Part shown: in pieces, positions 6,177 to 15,884 of the stretch
Position numbering within the stretch: position 1 is the first letter of the stretch
How the letters are laid out: each line of letters starts with the position of its first letter
Source of the DNA: M3007 sp033764075
GTDB taxonomy: Bacteria > Bacteroidota > Bacteroidia > Chitinophagales > Saprospiraceae
DNA: 64,000 nucleotides
Direction: 5' to 3'
Assembly: GCA_033764075.1 (NCBI GenBank)
Contig: JANRJH010000005.1
Span: 62,001 to 126,000 of the forward strand
The notes under the pieces: model-generated
What the model was told of the DNA's origin: nothing
Seen by the model: the letters and a program-made list of their open reading frames with translations, nothing else
Database searches by the model: none
Translations under genes and position numbers: made by a program

Positions 6177-8078
6177 ATGGCAGAAGTCAGGTACACGGAA
6201 GAGGAGATCAAATCGCTCGATTGGCGGGAACACATACGCCTGCGTCCGGGCATGTACATCGGCAAACTGGGCGACGGCTCCACGCCCGACGACGGCATTT
6301 ACGTCTTGCTGAAAGAAGTGGTGGACAACGCGGTCGACGAGTACGCGATGGGCTTTGGCAAAGTGGTCGAGGTAACGCTCAACGAAGAGGGCGTCACCGT
6401 GCGCGACTACGGCCGCGGCATCCCCCTGGGCAAGGTGGTCGATGTGGTCAGCAAGATCAACACCGGCGCCAAATACGACAGCCGGGCGTTCAAAAAATCC
6501 GTAGGCCTCAACGGGGTGGGTACGAAAGCCGTCAATGCCCTGTCCGAGTACTTCAAGGTGCTGGCCGTGCGCGACGGACAGGCCAAGTGGGCCGAGTTCC
6601 AGTTCGGCAACCTGCATAAGGAGAGCAAACTCGAGAAAACCGCCGAGGAAAACGGCACGCTGGTGCACTTCAAGCCCGATCGCGGCCTGTTTCGCAATTA
6701 CCGCTGGGTGCACGAATACATCGAGCACCAACTGTGGAACTACGCCTACCTGAACGCCGGCTTGCGTATCAACTTCAACGGTAAGGTGCTGTACTCCAAA
6801 AACGGCCTGCTTGACCTGCTGGAGAAAAAAACCAACGCCGAAAACATCCGCTACCCGATCATCCACCTCAAAGGAGAAGATGTGGAGATCGCCCTGACCC
6901 ACGGCGACCACTACGGGGAACAAACCTACTCCTTCGTGAATGGCCAAAACACCACCCAGGGCGGCACCCACCTCAACGCATTCCGCGAGGCGCTCGTCAA
7001 GGTGGTGCGCGACCACTTCAAAAAACAGTTCGACGCCAAGGACATCCGGGAGAGCATCATCGCCGCCGTGAGCGTGCGCGTGGAGGAGCCCGTTTTCGAA
7101 AGCCAGACCAAAACGCGCCTCGGCTCCGAACGCATCGCGCCCGACGGGCCGGCCATCCGCACGTGGATGAACGATTTCCTGTCCAAATCCCTCGATGATT
7201 TCCTCCACAAAAACCCCGAAGTGGCCAAAGAGATGCTCAAGCGCATCCAGCAAAGCGAACGGGAGCGCAAGGAGATCGCCGACGTGAAAAAGCTCGCCAA
7301 CCAGCGCGCCAAGGCAGCCAACATCCACAACAAAAAACTGCGCGACTGCCGCTTCCACCTCAATGAAAAAGGCACGGAGGAATTGCGGCTCCTGAGCACC
7401 ATTTTCATCACCGAGGGCGACTCGGCCAGCGGCTCCCTCACCAAAGCCCGCAGCGTAGACACCCAGGCCGTGTTCAGCCTCCGCGGCAAACCGCTGAACT
7501 GCTACGGCATGACCAAAAAGGTGGTCTACCAAAACGAAGAGTTCAACCTCCTGCAGCACGCCCTCAACATCGAAGACTCACTCGACGACCTGCGCTACAA
7601 CCGCGTGGTGATCGCCACCGACGCCGACGTCGACGGCATGCACATCCGCCTGCTCCTGCTTACCTTTTTCCTCCAGTTCTTCCCCGATCTGGTGCGCAAC
7701 GGACACCTGTACATCCTGGATACGCCCCTTTTCCGGGTACGCGACAAGCAGCAAACATTTTACTGCTACTCCGAAACGGAAAAACAGGAAGCCATCAAGA
7801 AGCTGCGCGGCAAACCGGAAATCACCCGCTTCAAAGGCCTGGGCGAAATTTCACCCAACGAATTCGGCGGGTTCATCCGCGAAGAGACCATCCGCCTCGA
7901 ACCGGTTTATCTGCCCGAAGAAACCAACCTCGACCACGTGCTCAGCTACTACATGGGCAAAAACACCCCGGAGCGCCAGGAATTCATCATTGGCAACCTG
8001 AAGGTGGAGATCGACGTGATTGATACGCCGGAAGAGGAGGCGCAGATTCAACCGGAACAAGTGGAGGCAGAAGCCTGA
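6177..8078 (+). CDS. parE: DNA topoisomerase IV subunit B (GyrB/ParE type)
   Basis: 633 residues from ATG 6177, preceded by the purine-rich GGAAGAG. Earlier in-frame TTG 6090 lies inside a -7 box. This is the ATPase/TOPRIM subunit of the type IIA topoisomerase that decatenates daughter chromosomes. Motifs in order: RLRPGMYIGKLGD and EVVDNAVDEYAMG (GHKL ATP site, near 20-60), GRGIPLGK, then TEGDSASGS (TOPRIM Glu, near 415), TDADVDGMHIR (TOPRIM Asp pair, near 480) and FKGLGEISPNEFG. Length and the MAEVRYTEEEIKSLDWREHI start fit Bacteroidota ParE better than GyrB. The parC partner is not in this window. The TGA stop abuts the stop of the opposite gene in TGATCA. Confidence 0.93.
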   Translation: MAEVRYTEEEIKSLDWREHIRLRPGMYIGKLGDGSTPDDGIYVLLKEVVDNAVDEYAMGFGKVVEVTLNEEGVTVRDYGRGIPLGKVVDVVSKINTGAKYDSRAFKKSVGLNGVGTKAVNALSEYFKVLAVRDGQAKWAEFQFGNLHKESKLEKTAEENGTLVHFKPDRGLFRNYRWVHEYIEHQLWNYAYLNAGLRINFNGKVLYSKNGLLDLLEKKTNAENIRYPIIHLKGEDVEIALTHGDHYGEQTYSFVNGQNTTQGGTHLNAFREALVKVVRDHFKKQFDAKDIRESIIAAVSVRVEEPVFESQTKTRLGSERIAPDGPAIRTWMNDFLSKSLDDFLHKNPEVAKEMLKRIQQSERERKEIADVKKLANQRAKAANIHNKKLRDCRFHLNEKGTEELRLLSTIFITEGDSASGSLTKARSVDTQAVFSLRGKPLNCYGMTKKVVYQNEEFNLLQHALNIEDSLDDLRYNRVVIATDADVDGMHIRLLLLTFFLQFFPDLVRNGHLYILDTPLFRVRDKQQTFYCYSETEKQEAIKKLRGKPEITRFKGLGEISPNEFGGFIREETIRLEPVYLPEETNLDHVLSYYMGKNTPERQEFIIGNLKVEIDVIDTPEEEAQIQPEQVEAEA

Positions 8079-8975
8079 TCAGGCATCCGTTCCCTCCTCC
8101 AGGTACATTTTTACCAACTGGAGCAACGGCACGTGCTCGGCCACAAACTGATGCTCACTCAGCTTGGCCGCTTCAAACCAGCGCAATTCTTCAATGTCGT
8201 CGTCCGGCTCCGGCTCCCCGTCCACCAGGGAGCAGGCGTACAAGTGCGTCATCACCACGTCTGAAGAGCCGCGGTAGCGCCAGTCGTCAATCCGGCAGGA
8301 GCCCAGGTAGGTAAGTTCATCGAGCTCCAGGTCGCCACACTCCTCGCCCAACTCCCGAACGGCGGCGGCCTCGAAACTGTCGTCCATCGGGTCCACAAAC
8401 CCGCCCGGGAACCGGTAACGCACCTCATTGGGCTTGCGCGCCAGGAGCAGTTCCTGGTAGTCGTTCCGGAACACCGCGATGTCCACGGTCGGATAAACCG
8501 TCGGAAAACGGCGCAGGTGGGCATAAATGACCCCTGCCCGGAAATCGCGCGCGCTGTGAATGTCCTCAATGGTGTGTTCCGAATAGGCGTCCGCATCCAG
8601 GGCTTCCAGTACCTGGGTTTCGTATTTTCCCGAGTAGCGATGCGCGACGGCGGCCTCCGTCCCATACACCGTGACGGGGCCTTCCGGCCGGTGTTCGAGG
8701 ATACGCCGGTCCAGCTCCTGACTCCAGATGCGGTCGTCGGGCACGTCGGGCATGTCGAAAACCGCTACCTGGACTTTGTATTTTTCCAAAAACATTTCCT
8801 GCCTGAGCTCCCAATCCAGCGGATTCCGGTCGCTGGGCGCCGGGCTGTTGCCCAGCACGATAAAAACCCGGGTATGGCGTTTCAGGAGCGTTTCGATCAG
8901 CCGTTCATGCACGGCGTTCAGGCTGATCACCTGAAAACGCCCTACAAACACACCGGTGCTTTTTGTTGTCGCCAT
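8079..8975 (-). CDS. Bifunctional NMN adenylyltransferase/Nudix hydrolase (NadM-Nudix type)
   Basis: 298 residues. The N-terminal half (1-175) is a nucleotidyl-transferase fold beginning GVFVGRFQVISLNAVH and ending near SARDFRAG. The C-terminal half is a Nudix domain with GGFVDPMDDSFEAAAVRELGEECGD, matching the G-x5-E-x7-R-E-x2-E-E box. Such fusions make NAD from NMN and hydrolyse ADP-ribose or oxidised nucleotides. The usual HxGH ATP-binding motif after GRFQ is eroded here to NAVH, keeping only the second His, so transferase activity is less certain than Nudix activity. It lies 96 bases downstream of the giant T9SS gene, and its stop abuts that of parE. Confidence 0.85.
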   Translation of the reverse strand: MATTKSTGVFVGRFQVISLNAVHERLIETLLKRHTRVFIVLGNSPAPSDRNPLDWELRQEMFLEKYKVQVAVFDMPDVPDDRIWSQELDRRILEHRPEGPVTVYGTEAAVAHRYSGKYETQVLEALDADAYSEHTIEDIHSARDFRAGVIYAHLRRFPTVYPTVDIAVFRNDYQELLLARKPNEVRYRFPGGFVDPMDDSFEAAAVRELGEECGDLELDELTYLGSCRIDDWRYRGSSDVVMTHLYACSLVDGEPEPDDDIEELRWFEAAKLSEHQFVAEHVPLLQLVKMYLEEGTDA

Positions 8976-9071
8976 ATCAAATGAACTTTACGGGCAAGGT
9001 ACGTCAATACCAGCGGAATGAACGATCAAAAATGCTCATGGCCAATTACGGGCGCTGCGTACGTCGACCGC

Positions 9072-12000
9072 TTAACGAACTACGGTGACATCACCTGCAA
9101 ACACCTCCGATTCGCCGTCGACAAACCGAACCTTAGCTTTCCACACAAAAACGCCCGGATTTACGGGTTCGGACTGGAACGTACCGTCCCACCCCGCGCT
9201 CTCGTCGCCGATGCCCAGGTTGGTGGCATAAAAGGCCAGGTTGCCCCAGCGGTCGAATATTTGCAGGTCTTCAATGACCTCCACGCCTTTTCCGTACAGG
9301 ATGAACCGGCCGTTGGTGGCCGACTCGGGCATAATGACGTTGGGTGCGTACAGGTTGCGGCGGCGATCCACCCGGATAAGCACCTCCTCGCGGGCGCTGC
9401 AGCCGGCGGCATCCGTCACCATCACGGTGTACCGGGTGGTTTGCGGCGGCGAAGCGACGGGGTCCGGACAGTCTGAACACGATAACCCGACGGCAGGGCT
9501 CCAGCTCCACGTCAGCGCTGTCGCCGGCGACAGGTTGGTCACGGGCTGAAGCTGCACCGAATCCCCCAGCGGGAGCAGGTAGATGTCCTGGATGGTCAAC
9601 ACCGCCACCGGGGGCGCCAACAGGGTAACCGCTGCTTCTGCAAGACACCCCAGGGCGTCGCGAACCGCCAGCGGATAGACGCCCGGTGCCAGGTTGGCAT
9701 ACGCAGCCGTGCCCGAAAACGATTGTCCGTTGTTGATGGAATAGTCGAATGGCGGCAGTCCGCCGGTCACCGGCCCAAAATCAATGCGCCCTGCGGGATT
9801 CAGGCAGGTTGGTTGTTCGGCTTCCGGAACAAACGCCGGCAGAGGGATTTCCTCTACGCCGACCTCACCGGTGCCGGTGCAGCCATTGGTTGTATTGGTG
9901 GCCACTACGGTGTACATGCCGCCCGTGCCAACCGTCGGGTTGGCCGTATTGGCCCCCGAAAGGATGTTCCCGTCGGTGGTCGTCCAGGTGTAGGACAGAG
10001 AGATGGTGCTGCTGCTGACCGACAGCTGGGCGGTCGGTTGTGTGCAAAAGATCAACTGGTCAGGTCCGGGTTCCAGTTGGGGCGATTGGATATCCTGCAT
10101 CACGGTGACCGTGGACGAGGCGGTACAGCCGTTGTCGTTTCGGGTGACGGTGAGTTGATACGTGCCCGGGGCGTCTACTTCCGGTCTCAGCGAATCCAGG
10201 TAACGGACAATGCGCCCGCTACCGCCGGTTGTCCACAAGGCTTGGAAACCGGCGCCGGTTGCCTGAGGGGTCTGCACGCCGGCGCTCAGGGCTATGGTGT
10301 CTTCCCGGCAGTTGAGTATGCCGGGAGCGGCCACGTTCACGACCGGCGGGGTGGTAAAGGCCACCACGAGCACCGAATCCACAGCGCTGCACCCGTTGTC
10401 GGCCCTGTTCACCAGCAGGTTGTACTGGCCGGCAGCGCCAATCAGGGGTGTGGTGGTTTGGGCGCCGGAGAGAATCTGACCGCCGCCGGACGCCGTCCAG
10501 GCATAAGAAATACCCGGCCCGGTGGAGGAACCGGCGCCGTTTAGGCTCAGTTGGGTAATTACGCAGGTGACCGTATCCACGGGGCCGGCTTCCGCCAGCG
10601 GAGGCACGATATTTTCCTGCACCACAACCGGGAGGGTGGCGGTGCAGCCGTTGTTGTTGTCCAGCACCGTCAGCAGGTAATCGCCGGGCGCATCCACGAC
10701 AGGGTTGAGCGTGGTGGCGCCGGAAAGGATGTTCCCGTTGGTCGTTGTCCAGCCTGCGGTAAAAGAAGCGGGCGAAAACACCAAGGCGTCAATGATCACG
10801 GTGGGTTGGGCACAGGTCAGCACGTCCACCATCTGAAGCCCGGTCGTCGGCGCTGCCGTGTCGATGGACACCCGGGTGGAGTCCAGGGCCAAACAGCCGT
10901 TGAGCGCATTGATCACCTGCAGGGTGTACCAACCGGGCAATTGAGCAGCGGTGTTGGGTTGTTGCGGGTTGCCGACGATCCCGCCGTCCGGGTTGCTCCA
11001 CAGGTACTGGGCGCCGGGGGTGTTGCTGCTGCCGTTGAGCGTCGTCACCGGCCGGCTGCAGGTAATGGTTTGGTTGGCGCCGGCATCCACGTCGGGTGCC
11101 AGGGTGTCGGCATTGACCAGCACCGATTCGGTGGTGGTGCAGCCGTTGTTGTTGTTGGTGATGGTCAGCGAATAGTCGCCAGGGGCGCCGATTATGGGCG
11201 TAAGTGTCTGGCTGCCGGAGAGAATCTGCCCATTGGCAGTAGACCACTGATACACAAACGAAGGTCCGGTGCTTCCGGTCGCCGACAGGCTGGCTTGCCG
11301 GATGGCGCAGGTCAGCAGGGGCGGCGTGCCCATTTGCAGGGTCGGCGCGTCGGCGTCGGCGTAGATGCTCAGGCTGTCGGACGACACGCAGCCGTTTGCC
11401 GGGTCGGTGACCTGCAGGACGTACAAGCCAGGTGCATCCACCACGGGCGATAGCGTATTACCTCCGCCGATGATGTTCCCTCCCTGCTGGGCGGTCCACA
11501 TCACCAGGTTGGTGGGTGCCGTGCTGCCCAGCAGTAGCAGGGAGGTGAGGCTGCAGTTCAGCGTATCGTCGGCGCCGACGGCTACCGAAGGCGTTTGGAT
11601 GTTTTGCCCTATGGTCACCGAGTCCTGGCTTTGGCAGCCGTTGGCCGGGTTTGTTCCGGAGAGCAGGTAAACACCGGGAGCATCCACCACCGGGGTGAGC
11701 GTGATATCGCCGGTGATGATGTTTCCCGACGGAGTGCTCCACACGACGGTGGTTCCGGGGGCGGCCGTGCCCTGAAGGCTGGTCTGTGTGACTACGCAAG
11801 TCAGCACGACGGCCGGGCCGGCGTCAAGCACCGGCGGCACGATGTCCTGCCCTACCACCAGCTGAGCGCCTGCTGTGCAGCCGTTTTGAGGATTCGTGGC
11901 CACCAGGGTGTAAGTGCCAGGCGCCGCTACCACCGGTTGGGCGGCCAGGGGTGAAGACACAAACTGCCCGTCGACTGTTTGCCAGTCAAATAAAAGACCG

Positions 12001-15000
12001 GCCGGAGAAAAGCCCATGGGCAAAACGGTCGATGTGGTGGTGCAATTCAGCATCGCAGGCATTCCGGGTGTCAGCAGCGGAGACGCCTGATCGGCCGGCA
12101 CCCACACCGAATCGGTTTGGGTGCAGTTGTTGGTCGGATCGGTCACCCAGACGGTATACCATCCCTCGAGGGTGGCCACTGCGGTATCGGCGGTGGAAAC
12201 GGCCTGGCTGTTGAAGAACCAGGTGTATGCGTAGAGCGTGTCCGGCACGCCGACATTGACGGTCAGGGACTGGCTGGGCAGATCGCAGGTGAGCACGACC
12301 GGCGGTTCGATGGCGGCCGGCGGATACAATACGTTTTCTTCAACGGTTACGCTATCGGTCACGGTGCACCCATTCGACGTGTTGGTCACGGTCAGTACAT
12401 ACATACCTGGAGCGTCTACTACAGGGGAACCGGTTTGTGCACCACTGACGATGTTGCCGCCCGGCATGGCCATCCACTGGAGGACAAACGGCGGTCCGGT
12501 GCTGGAGCCGGCCCCGCTGAGCGTCAGGCTGGGGACAGTGCAGGTGAGGGTATCTTGTACCGAAGCCACGGCCAGGGGGGTGTCGGCGGACTGCTGCACG
12601 GCTACACTGTCGAGGTCGGTACAGCCGTTTTCCAGGTTGGTGGCCAGCAAAAAGTACCACCCCGGTTGATCGATCGTGGGTTGAAGTCCGTCAGCGCCGG
12701 CGAGAATGTTGCCGCCGGCGGTGGTCCAGAGATAGGTATGCGGCCCGGGAAGGCCGTTCTGGGCGTTCAGTTGTACGACCGGCTGCGCGCAGGTGAGCAG
12801 GGCAGCAGAATCAATCCCGAGTTGCGGAGGGGCATTGTTGATCGCCACCGTGGTGGTGTCTGTGGCGGTACAGCCGTTGGCCGGATTGACGATTTGCAGG
12901 GCGTATACGCCCGGAAGCCCAACGGTTGGGGTGGGGGTCTGGGCGCCGGAAAGGATAAGTCCGTTGCCGGTGGTCCAGCTAAACAGAAGCCCTGCGCCCT
13001 GACTGGAACCGGCCGAACTGATTTGCACGCTGTCCGTCAAACAGTTGAGCGTATCCAGCGCGTTGGCGATGGCCGTCAGGGCGTTGGTGTCTGCGGGCGC
13101 CAGGATGGAATCGAAAGCGGCGCAGCCGTTTGTGGTATTGAGCACGGCCAGTTGGTACCACCCGGGCGCATTCACCACCGGGGTGAGTGTAGTTGCTCCG
13201 GAGACAATATTCCCGCCGTTGGTTGTCCATTGATAAACAAATTCGGCGCCGGTGGAGGACCCCGCACCGGAGAGCGACACCTCGGGATCCTGACAGGTGA
13301 TGGTGTCTGCGGGCAGGACGACGGCCATCGGGCCCACGGTGTCGATGACCACCAGCACGGTGTCGGCGCTGCTGCATCCGCTTGACAGGTTGGTAGCGGT
13401 GAATATGTACAGGCCGGCCGCGTCGACCAGCGGGTTGAGGGTGGTGTCGCCGGAGACAAAGTTGCCGCCCGTTGTGCTCCATACAAACGGCGCCGCTGCC
13501 GGCGTGAGCGATGCCGACAGCGAAAGGGTATCAACGGTACAGTTCAGGGTATCAGGAAGTGCTATGGACAGTGCAGGCACCGACACATCTCCGAATACGG
13601 CAACCGTATCCAGGGTCGTGCAGTTGTTGCTGGTGTTGGTGACGGCCAGGACGTACGTGCCCGGTGCGCCGGCAGTGGCCTGTATGCTGTTTTGACCGCC
13701 GAGGATGACCCCGCCTGCCGAGGCCGTCCACGCGTACTGGATGTTGGGGCCGGTACTGGAACCGGCGCCACTGACAATGGCCGTGGGGGTGTAGCAGGTA
13801 ATGGAATCGATGGCTTGGGCCAGGGCGGTCGGGGGATTATTGGCAACCGTGACCACCACCTGGGCGGTGGCGGTGCAGCCGGTGACGGTATTGGTCACCA
13901 GCAGGGAGTAGGTGCCCGGGGCGTCGACCACGGCAAACCGGGTGTCGGCGCCGGAGACGATGTTGCCGTCTGCGGTAGTCCATTGGTAAGCCGACTGCGG
14001 CCCCTGTGTGGAGTTGCCCGCCAGAATCACCGAATCTGCCCCGCAGCCCAGTGGCTGCGGGTTGGTGATCCATGCCAGCAGGGAATTGGAAACGAGGACA
14101 TTGACGGTGGCGGTTTTTTGACAGATGACGCCGTTGTTGTCCACCGACACGGTGAGGGTGTATTGGCCGGCGGCGTCCACCACCGGGTTGAGGGTATTTT
14201 CTCCGGAGACGATGTTGCCGTTGGGTGTGCTCCACTCGTAGGTCACATTCGAACCGGTGGTGGAGCCTGCTCCGTTCAGGGTGATCTCGTAGCCTTCGCA
14301 GGGGATGTTGCTGTTGGGCGGCGTGGCAACGGCGACTACCGGCACGACGTGCACTGTGACGCTGTCGCTGACCAGGCAGGTGGGGGCAAAAACGATGTCG
14401 TCCAGCGCAAAGTCATTGCCGCCGAGTACAGTGTTCTGGTTGACCACACAAATGGTGGCCGAGGTGTTGGCGCCGCTGTTCCAGGTAGTGAAAAAGTTTA
14501 TCCAGGTGCAGTTGGAGGAGGGGGCGCTGAAAATGGGCGGAATGGTTGCGCCGTTGATCGAGAACTGGAGCAAGGCGGGGGAGGTGGAAACCAGGGTGGT
14601 CACCCAGGCAGAAAAGACGTAAGTAGTGTTGGGCATCACGCTCACCGTCTGGCACCACACGTTTTGGTTTGGCACCCCGGCGCCGTTTACGGCCATCATG
14701 TTGCCGCTGCCCGAAGTATGGTCGGTGCAGGGGGCAAACCCCGGGTGGGAGGTCTGTGGGTTGGGCAATACGTCGTACACGCCTTCGGGCACAAGATTAC
14801 CCGGGTTGTAAATGTAATCGCTGAAAAATCCGGAGTTCCCCAACTCAAAGTCGCCGTTCAGGATCAGGTTGTTGCTCAGGTCGGGCACCCGGGCCGTCAG
14901 TGTGTACGTGGTTGTTTGCTGCACATTCGCAGTGGGCGTGAGGGTGTTGGCGCCCGACAGCCCGGTGGTGGGTGTCCAGAAAAAGTTCAGGTAATCGCCG

Positions 15001-15152
15001 ATGATCTCGCCTTGCAACTGGGCAGGGGTGGGCGGTTGACACAGGTAGATGTCGTCACCCGCATTCACGGTTACACCACACTGGGCACTAACCCGATACA
15101 GCGTGGTAGAGAGCAGACACAACAGGAGGAGTAAGCGAAGAAACATGCGCAT
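9072..15152 (-). CDS. Giant T9SS-secreted repeat protein with CHU_C (type B sorting) C-terminus
   Basis: 2026 residues with a signal peptide (MRMFLRLLLLLCLLSTTLYRVSAQ). After an N-terminal region with a carbohydrate-binding-like segment (about 95-260) come 18 tandem domains of about 80-90 residues. Each ends with a variant of PVVDAPGTY-LTVTN--NGCTATDSVTV and carries W(T/S)T--GNI-SG, the look of Ig/PKD-like beta-sandwiches with one Cys pair. Near the C-terminus is a SprB-like repeat (LPPFDYSINNGQSFSGT). The last 85 residues (NVIMPESATNGRF, IFDRWGNLAFY, PGVFVWKAKV) are the gliding-motility-associated domain that serves as a type B T9SS signal. Probable surface adhesin. Confidence 0.93.
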   Translation of the reverse strand: MRMFLRLLLLLCLLSTTLYRVSAQCGVTVNAGDDIYLCQPPTPAQLQGEIIGDYLNFFWTPTTGLSGANTLTPTANVQQTTTYTLTARVPDLSNNLILNGDFELGNSGFFSDYIYNPGNLVPEGVYDVLPNPQTSHPGFAPCTDHTSGSGNMMAVNGAGVPNQNVWCQTVSVMPNTTYVFSAWVTTLVSTSPALLQFSINGATIPPIFSAPSSNCTWINFFTTWNSGANTSATICVVNQNTVLGGNDFALDDIVFAPTCLVSDSVTVHVVPVVAVATPPNSNIPCEGYEITLNGAGSTTGSNVTYEWSTPNGNIVSGENTLNPVVDAAGQYTLTVSVDNNGVICQKTATVNVLVSNSLLAWITNPQPLGCGADSVILAGNSTQGPQSAYQWTTADGNIVSGADTRFAVVDAPGTYSLLVTNTVTGCTATAQVVVTVANNPPTALAQAIDSITCYTPTAIVSGAGSSTGPNIQYAWTASAGGVILGGQNSIQATAGAPGTYVLAVTNTSNNCTTLDTVAVFGDVSVPALSIALPDTLNCTVDTLSLSASLTPAAAPFVWSTTGGNFVSGDTTLNPLVDAAGLYIFTATNLSSGCSSADTVLVVIDTVGPMAVVLPADTITCQDPEVSLSGAGSSTGAEFVYQWTTNGGNIVSGATTLTPVVNAPGWYQLAVLNTTNGCAAFDSILAPADTNALTAIANALDTLNCLTDSVQISSAGSSQGAGLLFSWTTGNGLILSGAQTPTPTVGLPGVYALQIVNPANGCTATDTTTVAINNAPPQLGIDSAALLTCAQPVVQLNAQNGLPGPHTYLWTTAGGNILAGADGLQPTIDQPGWYFLLATNLENGCTDLDSVAVQQSADTPLAVASVQDTLTCTVPSLTLSGAGSSTGPPFVLQWMAMPGGNIVSGAQTGSPVVDAPGMYVLTVTNTSNGCTVTDSVTVEENVLYPPAAIEPPVVLTCDLPSQSLTVNVGVPDTLYAYTWFFNSQAVSTADTAVATLEGWYTVWVTDPTNNCTQTDSVWVPADQASPLLTPGMPAMLNCTTTSTVLPMGFSPAGLLFDWQTVDGQFVSSPLAAQPVVAAPGTYTLVATNPQNGCTAGAQLVVGQDIVPPVLDAGPAVVLTCVVTQTSLQGTAAPGTTVVWSTPSGNIITGDITLTPVVDAPGVYLLSGTNPANGCQSQDSVTIGQNIQTPSVAVGADDTLNCSLTSLLLLGSTAPTNLVMWTAQQGGNIIGGGNTLSPVVDAPGLYVLQVTDPANGCVSSDSLSIYADADAPTLQMGTPPLLTCAIRQASLSATGSTGPSFVYQWSTANGQILSGSQTLTPIIGAPGDYSLTITNNNNGCTTTESVLVNADTLAPDVDAGANQTITCSRPVTTLNGSSNTPGAQYLWSNPDGGIVGNPQQPNTAAQLPGWYTLQVINALNGCLALDSTRVSIDTAAPTTGLQMVDVLTCAQPTVIIDALVFSPASFTAGWTTTNGNILSGATTLNPVVDAPGDYLLTVLDNNNGCTATLPVVVQENIVPPLAEAGPVDTVTCVITQLSLNGAGSSTGPGISYAWTASGGGQILSGAQTTTPLIGAAGQYNLLVNRADNGCSAVDSVLVVAFTTPPVVNVAAPGILNCREDTIALSAGVQTPQATGAGFQALWTTGGSGRIVRYLDSLRPEVDAPGTYQLTVTRNDNGCTASSTVTVMQDIQSPQLEPGPDQLIFCTQPTAQLSVSSSTISLSYTWTTTDGNILSGANTANPTVGTGGMYTVVATNTTNGCTGTGEVGVEEIPLPAFVPEAEQPTCLNPAGRIDFGPVTGGLPPFDYSINNGQSFSGTAAYANLAPGVYPLAVRDALGCLAEAAVTLLAPPVAVLTIQDIYLLPLGDSVQLQPVTNLSPATALTWSWSPAVGLSCSDCPDPVASPPQTTRYTVMVTDAAGCSAREEVLIRVDRRRNLYAPNVIMPESATNGRFILYGKGVEVIEDLQIFDRWGNLAFYATNLGIGDESAGWDGTFQSEPVNPGVFVWKAKVRFVDGESEVFAGDVTVVR

Positions 15153-15182
15153 TCAGGTCAGAGCATTTGCCGATCAATCCAA

Positions 15183-15190
15183 CAAAAGTA
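15183..15190 (-). promoter_or_regulatory. -7 promoter box (TACTTTTG) of the giant T9SS gene
   Basis: CAAAAGTA on the plus strand is TACTTTTG on the minus strand, an exact TAnnTTTG, 31 bases upstream of the ATG at 15152. Confidence 0.5.
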
Positions 15191-15273
15191 CGGTTTTTTG
15201 CCGATGACCAACCTTTTTCCGGATAAAACCAACCGCTGCCCGGAAAACCAAATTTCGTATGGATCAAAAGGCG

Positions 15274-15281
15274 TAACTTTG
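15274..15281 (+). promoter_or_regulatory. -7 promoter box (TAACTTTG) of the dioxygenase gene
   Basis: Exact TAnnTTTG match 74 bases upstream of the ATG at 15355. It rules against the in-frame TTG at 15292 as start, since that lies almost at the transcription start. Confidence 0.55.
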
Positions 15282-15354
15282 TGAAGGGTCTTTGGCCGGC
15301 ATTGCCGAACGCAGTAACCCGCATCTGTACACCAAATCACGACCGCACCCAACC

Positions 15355-15864
15355 ATGCTCAAGCCGTTTAACCTCCGCGCCTGGATCGATGAAAACCGCC
15401 ACCTGCTCCAACCACCGGTGGGCAACAAGCAGGTATACGTAGATAACGAGGACTTCATCGTGATGATCGTCGGCGGCCCCAACGGCCGCAAGGACTACCA
15501 CTGGGAAGAAGGAGAGGAACTCTTTTACCAGTTGGAAGGCGACATCCAGGTCAAGATCATCGACGAAGCCGGACGCCCCCAAACCATAGACATCCGCGAA
15601 GGCGAAATGTTCCTGCTGCCTGCCCGTATTCCCCATTCCCCCCAGCGACCCGCCAACACCGTGGGCCTGGTGCTCGAGCGGAAACGCAACCCGGGGGAGA
15701 TCGACAAACTGATGTGGTTCTGCGAAAAATGCGGGAACCCATTGCACGAGGCCGGGTTCCCGCTGACGAATATTGGCGTACAGATCAAAGAGGCGATCGA
15801 GACGTACAAAAATGACGAGGCCGCGCGTACGTGCTCGAAATGCGGTACGGTGATGGAAATGTAA
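15355..15864 (+). CDS. nbaC: 3-hydroxyanthranilate 3,4-dioxygenase
   Basis: 169 residues from ATG 15355, the normal length of the bacterial enzyme. It opens 3-hydroxyanthranilate to the precursor of quinolinate in kynurenine-pathway NAD synthesis or tryptophan breakdown. It is a small cupin: DYHWEEGEELFYQLEG supplies the iron-binding His and Glu, and RIPHSPQRP the second His. Two C-terminal CxxC pairs (CEKCGN and CSKCGT) form the rubredoxin-like metal site found in bacterial homologues. The DNA helicase gene follows after 20 bases. nadC, which uses the quinolinate product, is 48 kb away at the window end. Confidence 0.9.
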   Translation: MLKPFNLRAWIDENRHLLQPPVGNKQVYVDNEDFIVMIVGGPNGRKDYHWEEGEELFYQLEGDIQVKIIDEAGRPQTIDIREGEMFLLPARIPHSPQRPANTVGLVLERKRNPGEIDKLMWFCEKCGNPLHEAGFPLTNIGVQIKEAIETYKNDEAARTCSKCGTVMEM

Positions 15865-15884
15865 CCTGAATCCTTTTACCCCCC

